Of a stretch of 64,000 nucleotides of DNA, positions 47,320-59,565 are shown piece by piece. A program made the position numbers and the translations under genes. Position 1 is the stretch's first letter. The number at the start of each line of letters is the position of its first letter. This DNA comes from Ignelater luminosus (taxonomy: Eukaryota; Arthropoda; Insecta; Coleoptera; Elateridae): the NCBI GenBank assembly GCA_011009095.1, contig VTPC01001059.1:18042-82041 (forward strand), in the 5' to 3' direction. Under the pieces are notes generated by a model, which worked only from the letters and a program-made list of their open reading frames with translations, searched no databases and was not told the DNA's origin.

Positions 47320-47791
47320 CACAAGGAATGTTGATATACCGCGAGGTTTACAATGTGACGGGATGATAACGACAAAAGACCGTTACATGCAAAGCAAAAT
47401 AAAGGTTAAGTAATATAAGGGAATAGTTAAAATGTTACATAATTTACTGAGTAATCCCTACATGTTTAAGAATGATTACAAAACAGTTTAAATCTTATTA
47501 GAATTAAAAACATCAGGTGATATGAGGAAAGATAACTTTACGTACTTAATTGATTTTAAACTCTTTAAATGTAAAATGTCATGTCTCATAGTTGTGTAAG
47601 TTCCTTGGCATTAAAATAATTAAATATAGGGTTGTAGGAAAATTGGATCATGTTAGACTGTACAAGTAAGCCGTTCATGACAGGACTCGAAAAATTAATA
47701 TAGAAATAAAAAAACTATTGTGAAATAAGCTTAAAAAAATTTTGTTTTGATTTATATCAATAATTAAAATAAATTATTTTTTAAAAAAAGA

Positions 47792-48441
47792 AAAAGGAGT
47801 TTACAGTTTTTTGTACAAACTGTTTTGTAACTTATTATAAACTGACATTAAGTGTTTAAACTTGCCAAGTAAATTATTCTTATTTAACACGTTTCATTAT
47901 CCTTATCTGTTACAAAACACATCTACAGCTTTACCGCGAAACTAAGTATTTTATCTTTTACCCAAACGAATATATTTATCAAAGAATAGATATGTAATAT
48001 TATTGTAATTATTAAATAAATTTTATATATGTAGAAGAATTAATAAAATGAATTATCCGTGTTTTTTACATTACTATTTATTTTATTATACCTCTAGCAT
48101 GCATTTCCTGTTTACAAAACTTACAAGGACAAAACTAAATTAATCATTAATTACATTTTGTATATAATATATACTAGGTTTTGGTACAGACAAGAATTTT
48201 GTTTCAATTCGTACTGATTTAAAAAAAAATCTATTTTTCCAAAATAGTTCAAAAGGGAGTTTATAAGTAGGTTGTACAACGTTTTGTAACTTTATCATAA
48301 ACTGACATAATAATGCATTCAACTTGCCAAGTAAATTATTCTTACTTAACACTTTTCGTTATCTGTACTAAAATACATCTTCAGCTTTACCTTGAAATTA
48401 AGTGTTTTATCTTTTACGCAAAAGAATGCATTTATCAAAAG
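47792..48441. repeat. Direct duplication of about 190 bp (47792-47985 and 48251-48441)
   Basis: The two copies share aaactgacat, cttgccaagtaaattattct, cagctttacc and ttttatcttttac in order, offset by about 459 bp. The second copy lies directly upstream of the DUF1091 pseudogene exon, so the duplicated block may be former 5' flanking DNA of that gene family. Confidence 0.7.
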
Positions 48442-48493
48442 GCGGTTATGCATTATGTTTTCTTATTTAATAATAATTCAAGTGTAGAAATCA

Positions 48494-48785
48494 ATGATGA
48501 TGTACGTATGCAGCTGAAATTTTCTTTGTTACGGTTGCTACTGGAGTTTGTTTGGTTGGAACCAGCAATAAAGTTATCACAATCGAATCATACAAAAAAG
48601 CTTTTTTTACAGCTTCACCAAAGTAATTACAAGATTAATTTGAACGCAACAAGCACAATTCAAAATTCGTAAGAAATATTAAGGTTGTTACCTTTAAGTA
48701 TAACCGAACTACAATGCTACGTTTATATTTATCAAATATTTAAGCAGCAATGTTCAGGTAATACATTTACATACAAATTCATACA
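48494..48785 (+). pseudogene. DUF1091-family pseudogene (exons 1-2 only)
   Basis: Collinear with the intact gene at 51701. The exon-1-like part (48494-48563) has a 5-bp insertion after the start that brings a stop into frame. The intron acceptor tttttttacag is conserved. The exon-2-like part (48613-48757) retains CTTCACCAAAG, AATATTAAGGTTGTTAC and GCAGCAATGTTCAG plus the donor GTAATACATTTACATAC. It carries deletions of about 9 and 12 or more bases. Exons 3 and 4 are absent: similarity ends about 25 bp into the second intron. Confidence 0.85.
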
Positions 48786-49539
48786 AAGCGGACAGAGGCG
48801 GACAATGAAACTTCGTGAAATGATAGCTGTTTACTTATACTTTAAGACATTAATTAGCTCATTTGGTAACTTGTAGTAACTAAAAAGTTCTAGTCCAAAG
48901 AATTTAAAGAAGCTACGAAAATGTGAATTTACAACTGCCACGTTAGGTAAATTGTATATAATCAGTTCAATAAGTATGTATAAGTTTATTTATACTTAGA
49001 TGTGTCCATTTTCTTGAGTCAAGGAAAGTTCCACAATAATCGTACTAATAGATCAGTATGTCAAACAGATCTTTATTTCAACGCACCTTACAAAATATTC
49101 GACTTCACCCTTCGACAGTATGGAATTAATTACTTTAAAAATGATATAAACGTTGTTTCGCTATTCTAACAAGGGTTAAGAAAGTAAATAAACAGTAAAC
49201 ACAAACTTCTAAATATCTTGACTTTTTGACTTTTTGCCGCCTGAAAGTGAATCTCAGACCACGTCCAGCGTTAAGTTTACTTCTTTTGTACGTTCCGAAA
49301 TTTAAATAGCTTTTATTAAATTGCTTGCTGTAAGTGGTATTTTATCTTAGAATCCTTGGTTAGTAGATTTATATATAGATGCTGCTTCATTAATATGAGA
49401 AAGATTCGTTTCTCTTTCGGTTCCTTGGGCATGAATTTATTACGTATTTAATTGTGGAAAATTGTGTATTTAATTTTCCTTTTAGTTTAGTAATCAGATT
49501 TCAATTGGGCGCCATTGATAGGAATTTCTTGTTTTTTAA
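48786..49539. other. Spacer, no gene recognised
   Basis: No family-like frame. The sequence changes abruptly at about 48785 from DUF1091-like intron to unrelated DNA. Confidence 0.45.
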
Positions 49540-49700
49540 ATCAACATCTTTTTCCCTGGGCATGGAATTGAGATCGCGGATGGACGTTGCGATTTTTGGG
49601 GTACGGAACGGGGATTGCCTCTCAAAGGCAGACCGTGCGTTACCAACGATCGGTTCGGGCCGAAGGTGGTTAAACTCGGGTCCTTTAGTACTAAATCCTG
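49540..49700. other. GC-rich island of unknown nature
   Basis: About 160 bp are markedly richer in G+C than the flanks (for example gatcggttcgggccgaaggt). Both strands are open: plus 49454-49732 reads LGMELRSRMDVAIFGVRNG, and the minus strand is also open across it. No family recognised. Likely a TE or exon fragment. Confidence 0.4.
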
Positions 49701-51700
49701 TAACTAAGAGTAGGTTTTTTTTCTTTTCTTGATTTTATTGAAACTGATTGTTGTTGCTTTCGTGTTTCTTTTTTTGGGGAGCTGCATTTTTCTTGAAGCT
49801 GCTTTTTCGGAAGCTTTATTGCATCATTTTTCACGCAAGGTCTCCTTCCATGCGTATGTTGAGAAAGCTCCACTTAATTTACTGGCTCCTCCTTCCCTAT
49901 TCACCAGAGGAAATACAGTTGTTGGGTCTAGATTTTTCAGGACATCAGTGGTCTAGATTCTAGAAGGTTTGATTTAATGAGCTTCAAATTTTAATTTAAT
50001 TTAAAATACGTTAAATAATTCTACAGTTTAATACCGGCATAAAAAAATTAAGGAGTTTTTTTTATACCCATCAATCGCTAATTTTTTATGATTTTGTATG
50101 GTATTTCAGCAATTTCTAAGTTTAGAGAGTAACTGAAATATTGTAGATCAGGTTATAATTTTTTTTGTTTTGTGTTTTAATGTAAAAACTTGGTTTCTGG
50201 ACTTCGGTTTTTAGAGTTTCTTCGGTTTCTGCAGCCAGACAGATCTGTTCTGCTGTGTTTTTTTTAAATTTTAGTTTTTATCCGGAATGTTTGCTATTTC
50301 TTAAAACAATTTCTTTTAATTCAAATAACTTCAAACTTTGTTTCTTTGACTAATAAAAATTTTCTTGTCCAAAGACTTAATTATGTCATGGTTGCTTCTA
50401 ATTGATTAGTAAATTTATTATCATAAGTTTGAATAGTTAGTGTAAAAGTTTTATATTTTTGGAATGTTTTGTGCACATTATAGATTATGATATTTATAAT
50501 AATGGTTGCTTAAACTCCAACTATTTTCTTAAAATTCTATAAAGATCTTTTTGAACCTTTTAATAAGGTATTTGTAAATGCATTTAAAATTTTTTCAATG
50601 TAATGCCTAAATATCACAATATGACTATCACTTCATATTGGTTATAATTAGCGCAATTTAATTAAAATTTTTTTTTCCTGGAAAATGTCTCCTTTTATCT
50701 TGTGTGTCTTGCGCTCAAATTGTATTATATTAGTCATCATTACACATTCCTATTAAAAACAATTAAAAAAATAGGCCAAGAGGTATTTATATTTTAATAA
50801 AGTATTCTAGTGACGTTTTCACTACGCCATGTACACTACGTGCAATTTATTTGACCAACCTTGACTTATATCATTTCAATACTTGTCCTCTTTTACATAA
50901 TATTTTTTAAACGGTTAGTGGGTTACGTTCAGCTTAGGTCAACTTTAAGCTTCTAAAACCCACGTTTACTTACCTTTTTACAATCTTAATCTTCCTGTAA
51001 ATTGAAAAAAACCGCTTTAACGAAAATAAAGCAGAATTACTTAGTAGCTACATATGCAGTTTTTGCTTTTACTTTTAAATCGATGCGCACAAAACAAAGT
51101 TAATATGTGTTTATTGAAATTTGGAAAAAAACAAAAACTTAGGGGTCTTGCGCGCAGTTTGTTTAAACCACTAAACGAGATATTCTTTTTAGTTATTTAG
51201 TTTAATTTTTCATGTTTATAAATTATATTTAGTTACATTTATATGTAAAATTATAAACCTTAAACGATTTACTTAGTTGTTTTATTTTTAGATTTAAAAT
51301 AAATAATGATAAGTTTTAGGGTTTGCAAAGAATGCTCAATTTTCATGACAACCTCATGAGTAATATCTACTTGTTTAAGTGTGTATATGTGCTAATCTTC
51401 AATTGAATCTGTATAAAAAACTTTCAAACAAGGTATTACTCGACTCCCACTTTTAAGTTTTTTTAACTTGATCCTGGTTTCAATTTTAGCACGTGTTTAG
51501 TATTTTGACAATAAAACTCGTCGGTCAAATGTAGAAGGACAAAGTAACAATAAAGTAGGAATATAATAAACCGGATCAAAATTAACTTATCTATTTCAAA
51601 ATCTCTCCAGTTTTAATAGCATCATTAAAATGTGAAGAATACAAAAATTCATACGTGGGAACACATTAGCCTATAACTTGTTAAAGTACATACATCAGAA
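49701..51700. other. 2 kb upstream of the DUF1091 gene, no gene recognised
   Basis: AT-rich. The frames at 49729-49963 on plus are low-complexity hydrophobic and not supported. Presumably contains the promoter of the downstream gene, but no motif could be assigned. Confidence 0.4.
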
Positions 51701-52410
51701 ATGATGTACACAGCTGGATATTTGTTTTTAACAGTTATTACTGGAGTGGTTTTGGTATAAAAAAATAATCAATAATATATAATTATCAAATTATACAAGA
51801 GGTTGTTTCTTGCAGTTTCACCAAAGTGATTACAAGATGAAATTTGAACGCATTGAATTAAACAAGTACAATTCAGAATTCGTAAGAAATATTAAGGTTG
51901 TTACGTTTAAGTATAACCGAACTACAACTACTGCTAATGGCACATTTACGTTTATCAAAAATTTAGGCAGCAATGTTCAGGTAATACATTTACATACAAA
52001 TTGGGGTTTTCTATATTTTTATGTTGCACGTAGGTGATTGTTCAAGCACTTAAATTTGCCAGCAATGAATATCGTTTGTTTCCCCTACGCTTTCAATTTG
52101 ATTTTTGTCAAAGTGCAGCAAAGAATGAGTTTGGTCTTGGAAAATTTTACACCTGTGGAAATTTTACAAAATGTCCAATAGGAAGGGTAACTAAATGTTT
52201 AAGATTAAATGCTGAATATCATTTCTAACATGGCTGTTCAAGGGAACTTATCATATTTGTAATTGGAGCCCAGATGAATCCAGATTTCCACCACATATTC
52301 CCGATGGTCAATATATGGTTGATTTAAACGTAGTTCAAGAGACTAACGATGTAATGACATTACGTCTCTATTTAACCATTTATCGTCCCATAAAGGGAAG
52401 CGCATACTAA
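51701..52410 (+). CDS. DUF1091-family small secreted protein, four exons, intact
   Basis: Exons 51701-51754, 51816-51980, 52034-52186 and 52243-52410 join in phase 0. The GT-AG introns are 61, 53 and 56 nt. The last has a ttctaac branch-like motif 19 nt before the acceptor. The 179-residue product starts with a hydrophobic signal peptide (MMYTAGYLFLTVITGVVL), then YKMKFERIELNKYN, VVTFKYNRTTTTANGTF and ALKFASNEYRLFPLRFQFDF. Cys residues in FCQ, YTCGNFTKC and YHICNW follow, then FPPHIPDGQY and TIYRPIKGSAY. This is the DUF1091 pattern of insect secreted proteins. Some relatives (Drosophila Che proteins, as I recall) act in chemosensory tissue, but the role here is unknown. AATAAA lies at 52503. 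No lesions seen. A broken paralogue is 3 kb upstream. Confidence 0.9.
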
Positions 52411-52502
52411 ATAATAGAAATGACAAAATACTTTATGAAAAATACTTGTTAAATTTATACTATTGTATTTGGTATATTGCATTGACAATTATGTGTCCTG
52501 AG

Positions 52503-52508
52503 AATAAA
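52503..52508 (+). terminator. Polyadenylation signal of the DUF1091 gene
   Basis: Canonical AATAAA 93 nt after the stop codon, in a context that fits a short 3' UTR. Confidence 0.55.
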
Positions 52509-54268
52509 GTGTGATTAATTAATTTAAAAGGAAATATGTTTTTAGAATTAATTGTGGTTATTGATACTGTGAAGTCATGTTGTTTACTTACAAATTAAAT
52601 AATACAGGGTAATGCACATTGAAATCTTTAAATGCAACCAAACCTACACGTTTCTAAAGCTACTGGAAATATCTGCAACTTAAAAAACAAGATTTAATCT
52701 GTGATCACAAACAACTACTCTTAACTAATCAATAAAAGTTTGGCAGTTTTTAATTTAGAACATAACCTTGGCATGACATTTAATAATTGTATTTCTATAA
52801 ATTTAATTGAAGATTAACATGGTTCGGCGTTATTTATGAATTTGTTAATTGGGTGGCTTAATATTCGAATTATTATTAGGTGCATCTTATGTGAATCACC
52901 CTGTGCTATTGATTTGTAAAATAATCAGAAATTTACATTTTAGTCAAAGAATTGCAATTTACGTAAGGAAGATTACTAATCTCAGTCGATCAAGCAGACA
53001 GGAACTACTATAAAGCAGTGTTTAATTAACAATTAACAATTACAATTACCTAGTAACTGTAAATGCAATTAACAGCTGCAATTACTTTTTGTAGGTAATC
53101 TTTAATTCTTTGATTGTTTAACAGCTGTAAAGGACTTTTTTAAATGAAACTGTTTTCTCCTTCGAGTTTTCGTTTATTTTATATAAACTTCTTTAAGGAG
53201 TAACATAAAAACTATGATTACAATGTTAATTAATATATTAAAACCTTTTTTAACAGTAAAAACATTAGTTAGAAATATATATATATTAATTAATATTTAA
53301 CACATAATATCGTTTTTTAAATTAAAATTGTATAAAGTAGAAAAATTCTTTGATAAAAATTGTTTATCTTGAAAACTTTATATTTTTAGATGTAAATGAC
53401 AATAGTTGAAAATAAAATTATTAGTTGTAATCAAGTTAGGTGTTATATATTAAAAATTAATTTGATATTTGTGAAGGAATAACAAAGCATCAAACATATC
53501 TTATCCTTATCTAATAATAGTATATCATTCAGCGAGCACATAATGTAGGCTATTATTCAAGAGGATGAAGTTTACACACGAGCCAAAGGCGAGGAAGATC
53601 TGGAGGTTGATTCCCCTGAAGGAGGCGATGTCCAAATGCTTGAATATGTAGAAGTCAATGAAAGTAAACAATCTTCACAAAGAGAGTTTTAGACCTGGAA
53701 TACAAGGATCCTCTGAAGACGATGTCCAAATTTCTTTTCTAACAATAAATACTTTGAGATTATAACAATTTCTATTTTGTTTATATCTATAAATAGGCAA
53801 CCAACAAAACACCGCCAGTAAATAAAATTCATACAATTCACTAGTGTTTTATGAGTATGGTTATCTCCTTATGATTACGCGTATAACGACTGTATTATTG
53901 AAGAGTCGTAGATAAATATTATTATTACTAAAGATGAAACATTTGTGAAATTATTTCTTGTTTCAGTAAACAGTTTTGTTCATTTTCGGTATCCATGAAA
54001 AGAATATATGAGTAAATTGTGAAAAGTTCCTTTATATAAGTTTGCTTATTTATGGACTTGGACTCATTAATTTCTATCATTTCAAGAATCAATCGTTTTT
54101 TAAAGTTATTCTTAACATGTAAAATTGAAAAAATGTTTATTTCTTGAAATTATAAAAATTAATAGAGTCTAATGCCATTGTTTCTTATCACGACTAACAT
54201 CTTCATGAAGAACTTGAGCATAAAGTAACATTCTAGTCCGGAATGAAACCCAAATTATGGCTAAGGGA
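52509..54268. other. Spacer; one coding-like fragment at 53550-53700
   Basis: 53551-53690 reads as an acidic peptide (EDEVYTRAKGEEDLEVDSPE then VQMLEYVEVNESKQ) ending in a stop. The phrase cgatgtccaaat recurs about 80 bp later. Probably the tail of a decayed TE gene, family unknown. The rest is AT-rich non-coding. Confidence 0.4.
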
Positions 54269-56498
54269 CGTGCACTAGGGTGAAGTGAAAAAATTAATTT
54301 TGAATTTTTCATTTCTAATAGTGACAAAAATTTGCGTAATTGTGTATTAGTTAATAGCAAAAAAATTTTTAGTTTTGAATAATATTTAGAGGATCCCCAG
54401 CGCTAATGAATATTTGGTAATACAAAATAGAATAGAATGTATTTAGCAGATTTGCTATATACATTATTACTGTTATACAGATTTGTCGATTAGCCATTCT
54501 GGCTGCAACAGCTCATTGTGCAGAAATCACGTAATGTCTTGTCATAGTGAAGCAGGATCTGACATGTTCTGTGAACGACATACCGTTATAGGATGAATCA
54601 CAAAGTACCAACCCCTATATAACCTGTGCGATGAATTCTGTTCTTAGTTCGGAGCCAGATTTCGTATAATATTGCTACATTTTACACCGCGCTTTATTCT
54701 GTAGAAAAAACTTGCGTTTTGAAAAGTTAAAATTACCAGGTATGTAGTATATTATAATGTGTTATAATATTTTGTAATTTCGAAGTAATACTAATCTTCA
54801 AACTGATCCTGATCCACCTAGAACTACAAAAGGTAAAATGTCCTATTACATTTGGAGCACCACAAACGTTATCTGCACATACGATGATGTTGCAAAATTT
54901 TATTTTTTTACAAGAACTGTTTTAAAGCCAACCAAAGCAAGTAAGGACCTAAATGTGTCTAATATAAGTGAAATAGTTGCAGTGAAAGTAAAGGATATTT
55001 GGAAAAATGCGTCAATTCCAACAATGTCTCATACCAGGGTTTTGCAGCTGATAAGAGGACACAATGATAGGTACCTTAAACTTTTGAAGTCATTTAAGAG
55101 ACGTCAAAATGAGAAAAAATATCAGGAGAAATTGGCGAATTTTCGTATTGAATGCAGAAACAAACTTTTTGATATAGCTGCCTGCAAGTGCCCAAGTGGC
55201 AACTGTAAGTGAGAGAAATTACAAAAAATTCCTGCCAAAGAGTGCAGATATCTTGAAGATCAACGCTGCTTCAGAAAAATGTGTATTGGAAATGTGGATC
55301 AAAAGGAAACAACGGCTTTGCAAAATAAATTTGCAAGGAAGCTGTTGGAAAGGGAAAGGCAAGCTGCTGCTAGTTCAGAATCATCTGTTATTGCTTTCAA
55401 ATCACCAGAAGAGCTTGTACGAATTGATACTGTAGAAAGTGACTCGTCAAGTGCAAATGAGAACTGGGGTTCTGTTGCTTCAACCTCGAAGCAACCACAG
55501 GTTTGTATCACTCTAGAACAGATGCGTCTTGGTCTTTCTAATGTGGCAAAAATAAGTGATCGCTATGGTTTGTCTGACAAAGCAGCTGCAGCTGTAGCAG
55601 CTGCAGCTGTAGCAACTACTATTCTCCAAGATGTTGATCTTGTGTCGAAAGCTTATTGTGTTAGCGTTACTGATATAAGCAAGTTGAGAAAAGAAAGAGG
55701 AAAGCAGAGGCAATTTGCTTTAAGAGAACGTGAAAAGAAACTGTTTGCACTATTTTTCTGATGGAACAAAGGACAAAATAATTGTAAATAAAAAGAAAGT
55801 TGTAATGGAAGAACACATTTCTCTAGTAAGTGAGCCAGATTCTACTTTTATTGGGCAGCCATTAAGTGGGTCATCTCAAAATATCCATAGAGGTATTGTC
55901 GACTTCTTAAGAAATAAAGATATTTCCACAGAAGATCTAATTGTAATAGAATGTGATGGAATAGTGGTAAATACGAGAAGAACAGAAGTAATTATGCAAC
56001 TGTTCGAATTGTACCTTGTAAGATCACTACAGTGGCTTATATGTCTGTTGCACATTAATGAGTTACCATTAAGGCTACAGAGCGTAGATGGAGTGACAAA
56101 CGAACCTATTTTGCGGATCGAAATCCAGAGACGGCTTCATTGCAGCTTCGTTACAATCAAGAAGAATAATGCCCTTTTTAACATAAAAACTGACTATAAT
56201 ATACACCAGAATCTCTATAAAAAGTTAATTTTGATTTGTACTTTTATGTATTAGCTATGAGAGGATAGAAACTTTTCATGTTGAATTGATTTTTGATTTA
56301 ACTATCGTGTCTCATTCTGATGTATTGTTATTATATTATAAAATATCCGATGGGTCAGGGGACCTTGAAAGAAATATTCAAATATTTTGTAATTTTTACA
56401 ATAAGTTACACTTATGTATACACAACTTTTCCGCACTATTGGAAATTCCAACTTAAAAAAATTTTTTTGGGCGATTTCACTCCACCCTAATGTGCACG
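54269..56498 (+). mobile_element. DNA transposon with long inverted ends, superfamily unassigned
   Basis: The left end cgtgcactagggtgaagtga (54269-) mirrors the right end read inward (cgtgcacattagggtggag, from 56498). Weaker inverted similarity continues for about 90 bp (left: tctaatagtgacaaaa; right read inward: tccaatagtgcggaaaa). The single coding region between the ends encodes a protein family that I recognise as repetitive in insect genomes but cannot place in a named superfamily. No clear target-site duplication was found. Confidence 0.7.
54838..56150 (+). pseudogene. Uncharacterised transposon protein with LQWxxCLLHxNELPLR motif
   Basis: The frame 54838-55761 is broken only by TGA at 55210-55212, at a position within a Cys-rich block (AACKCPSGNCK*EKLQKIPAK). 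It includes IVAVKVKDIWKNASIPTMSH, KRRQNEKKYQEKLANF, DQRCFRK and a low-complexity Ala tract (KAAAAVAAAAVATT). After a one-base shift at about 55755 it continues FSDGTKDKIIVN, VIECDGIVVNTRR and LQWLICLLHINELPLR, then loses similarity at about 56090. An upstream 5' exon before 54838 is likely. The Asp in ECDG could be catalytic, but this is a guess. The copy is inactive. Confidence 0.6.
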
Positions 56499-56940
56499 AT
56501 ATACTGTCATGGAGCTGAAGACTTTGACTGTTATAACGTGGGTTTAAGATATTAAAAATATAATAAATAACAGACTTTTTTAAAACATCTTGACATTTAT
56601 TTTATTCAGAAAAAAATTGTCCATTTCTTTTTAAATTTTATTTATTGACAACTGTTGTTAGCCTTAACCTACTTTATATTCATATATCTAAACTCACTAT
56701 GACAACAGCTACAACTTTCTCATTCCCTTAAATTAATAATAATTGTAATCGCTTAAAAAACATTTCCAATTTTAATGATACCTAACTAAAAACTACCATT
56801 TCTAAATCTGTTGGTTTAAATGGACTGCAACAAACGTTTATAGGAAATCTATCCACACCTGCACTATGACTTCGACCAACACAAAAGTGTAAAGGTAGAC
56901 GTCGAAAGTGTCCATTATAATTATTAGACCTCGGACTTTT

Positions 56941-57000
56941 AAGCACTAATAATAGTCGAAATAAACACAAAAAATTGTTTAATATGCAAGCAAGAAAATT
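56941..57000 (+). repeat. Copy of hAT-associated end repeat
   Basis: The stretch agcactaataatagtcgaaa...attgtttaatat...atgcaag matches 62795-62865 next to the hAT element, so it is probably a solo terminal fragment of the same family. Confidence 0.6.
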
Positions 57001-57145
57001 GCCGAATTACATGGAAGCTATTCGTCTGCAAGCTCGACGTGACATGTGGTTTCAGCAAGATGGAGCACCACCACACTTTTGGAGACAGTTAGTGATGGTG
57101 TTTCTTCATGAAAATTTTCCAGAAAGGTGGATAGGAGGAGGCCTG
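57001..57145 (+). pseudogene. DUF4817/IS630-like transposase, C-terminal fragment
   Basis: Reads LPNYMEAIRLQARRDMWFQQ, then DGAPPHFWRQLV and HENFPERWIG. The DGAPPH Asp is the second catalytic residue of the DDE domain in this insect transposase group. The expected following motif (PPRSPDLTPLDFF) is gone; the sequence changes at about 57145. Confidence 0.75.
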
Positions 57146-57370
57146 TAGCATTACAATCAGACTATCAATTTTATATCTATTACTTAGTAGCAAATAATGA
57201 TCAGTCCACAAGTGAATATGTGGAGGAGTGTGATAACGGAGGCATATCTCCTGAATTGGATATTGAAACAAGTTATAATGAATTCACAAGCGAATATGTG
57301 CACAAGAGCGTAGTTTTGTAGATATATCTTCTGATTTGGAAGTTACCTCATCTAACACCATTAGATTCTT
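57146..57370 (+). repeat. Imperfect tandem duplication in a coding-like fragment
   Basis: Two units of about 100 bp start at cacaagtgaatatgtg (57207) and cacaagcgaatatgtg (57286). Both contain an atatct-cctga/tctga block. The first encodes TSEYVEECDNGGISPELDI and the second a similar acidic peptide that is out of frame at a TAG. Family unknown. Confidence 0.55.
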
Positions 57371-59550
57371 TCCTCTAGGGTTTCATCAAGAATCATGTGC
57401 TTCACCAAAAGTTTGAAGAAGAACAGCAATTATCACAGTTAATCACAGCAGGGTTCAACACAAAAAATCAGAATCAAAATAATCCTATCATATTTACATC
57501 AGTAGAATCGTGACAACAAGAGCTATTTAAAACATTTTTTAATTGTTTTTCCACCCATTTAAAAAAATGAGGTTGATGATGGTTACTCGAAACCGAAACG
57601 TACTACAGAAATTTTGCTGGGGTATTTTAATAGAAAACAAAAAGTGGAAATTGAAAAGTGGTTTTAGTTTTCCGATATCTCTTCAAATAAATGAAAGAAG
57701 AAATAAAAACGAAAATCGAGAAATCAGCATTTTTTTACATAGCTCAGAAATTATCCAAGATATCTAAATTTTGCAAACGCCAACTAAAAAGTTCTAGAAA
57801 TAGCCAGCCTTCATCCTATTTAACCGATCTTGTATCTCTTACCGTTTCCAAGATCCCCGCGCTGTGCATTCTTATCTTGGACACACTGTATACTGGTATG
57901 AATGTTCAAAATTTGAATAAAATACAATACTAATGCATGTCAGTAGTAATGGACTCATTACAATTAAAATAATAATACTGGTTTATTCAAAGGGCTATTC
58001 CATTTCTTGACTAATTCATCTTTTTTTTTGTTTGGTTAATTAATTTTAGTCAGTTTTTGTTCTTATTTTTAAAACTCGTGCTTGTAACTTTTTAGTTCGC
58101 CAGACTAAATCTAAAAAACGTTATTACAGAGATTCACTTAGTAATATTTTTATTTATTTCTAAATATAATTGATTTTATTAGATGATATGTTGTTATTTG
58201 TTTTATAATTTTATAAATATGCACAATTCAGAGGACGAACTAAATACTTATAATAATAAGTAACTAAAAGAAAATAAAAACTACAAACCCCAAGACAGAA
58301 ATTCTCACCTGCTGGATGTATTCAAGCATGCTAATCGCCAACAGATGCAGTGAAGTATGCTACTACAATGGCAATGAAATTTTGAAATTCTACAATCAAG
58401 AAATTAAAGAGAGGCTTTCTAGTTTAGGTAGAAAAGGAGGGTATCAAACATCTGCGATAGTCGATAGTCTTAATTTTATTATTGTCATTAATCATTTTTG
58501 CGTACAAGCTGCTACTTGACACCTCACTTCAGAAAATTATTGTCTTTTTTGCATTACCAAAGGTGAGCCGTAAAGATGAGGAAAACAATAGAAAAAGATA
58601 CAAAAATACATTTTCTATTATCATATAATCAATTGCTGACTAAGATTTCACACAAATTTTGATTTTTTGACTTGGAATTACTATTAATTACTAATTAATA
58701 GCTACGATAAGGACCTCTTCTAATTTCTGTATTACATGTACCTACTAATAAAAATACCTACCATGCACCTACATTAGAAAATAAATTTGTTAGCAAGTCA
58801 ATTTTTAAGATTTACTATTTATTGCTACTTACTAACGACTCCTCACTGTAAGCTTCTGTTCAAGAAGAATAGGATTAGTTTGTATGTATAACAAAAGAAA
58901 TGTACAAAGGTAGTGTTGACACTTTTATGACTAGTAGGACGCAGGTAAAAGTTAACCCCCGGCAGTATTTGCAAAAGAGGTTGCCTAAGTTCTACTGATG
59001 TTTTCAATAATTCAATTTTGTTTTGCATGCAAACTGTGGTCTACACATAAACGATAACGAGATTCTGATTTGATGTAACTGATGCTCAAATAAGGCAAAA
59101 TATGCCTATGCATTCCTTTTTTTCAATTTTTAACCAATAGTGAAGTTAATCACTTGCCAATTTACGTCGATTAATGCTAATAACTTTGATTAGAAAATGA
59201 ATTTCTAATTTTTCGATGCATAGACATAAAACTGCAGAGTTTTCTCTGAAACTACTAAATACAACCCTTAAGTTAACCTTGAAAGAGAGGCATGTATAAG
59301 ATATTCTATAGAAAATAGAAAAACATTTAAACAATGAAATTTAATTTAAGTTTACTATAGTATTTATTAATTAATTTATGTGTCTTTGATCAAAAATACA
59401 AACACTTTATTTACTAGCCAACATTTCGTAGTAATTTTTACTTCATTATCAAGATTGTAATATTTCCAAGGTTCAACAAGCATCATCTGGCTCACCTTAT
59501 GGTGGTTTTATTGTCTCTGTGACTTCCTTTATTTTAATTTGTTTAATTTA
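57371..59550. other. 2.2 kb without supported gene
   Basis: Frames at 57543-57933 and 58316-58519 are not family-like. No repeats recognised. Confidence 0.4.
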
Positions 59551-59565
59551 GAGTAAGGTAGAAGT

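Noticed and set aside
49580..49690. Possible tRNA-like GGTTCG loop in the GC-rich island
   Set aside because: The T-arm pattern is not met (ggttcgggcc rather than GGTTCGAATCC) and no acceptor stem pairs. Not a tRNA.
55575..55625. gcagctgcagctgta tandem as a possible regulatory satellite
   Set aside because: It is a short codon repeat encoding an Ala/Val tract within the transposon protein. No separate element is needed.
58316..58519. 67-codon plus ORF MYSSMLIANRCSEVC
   Set aside because: No supporting similarity, codon pattern or flanking exons.
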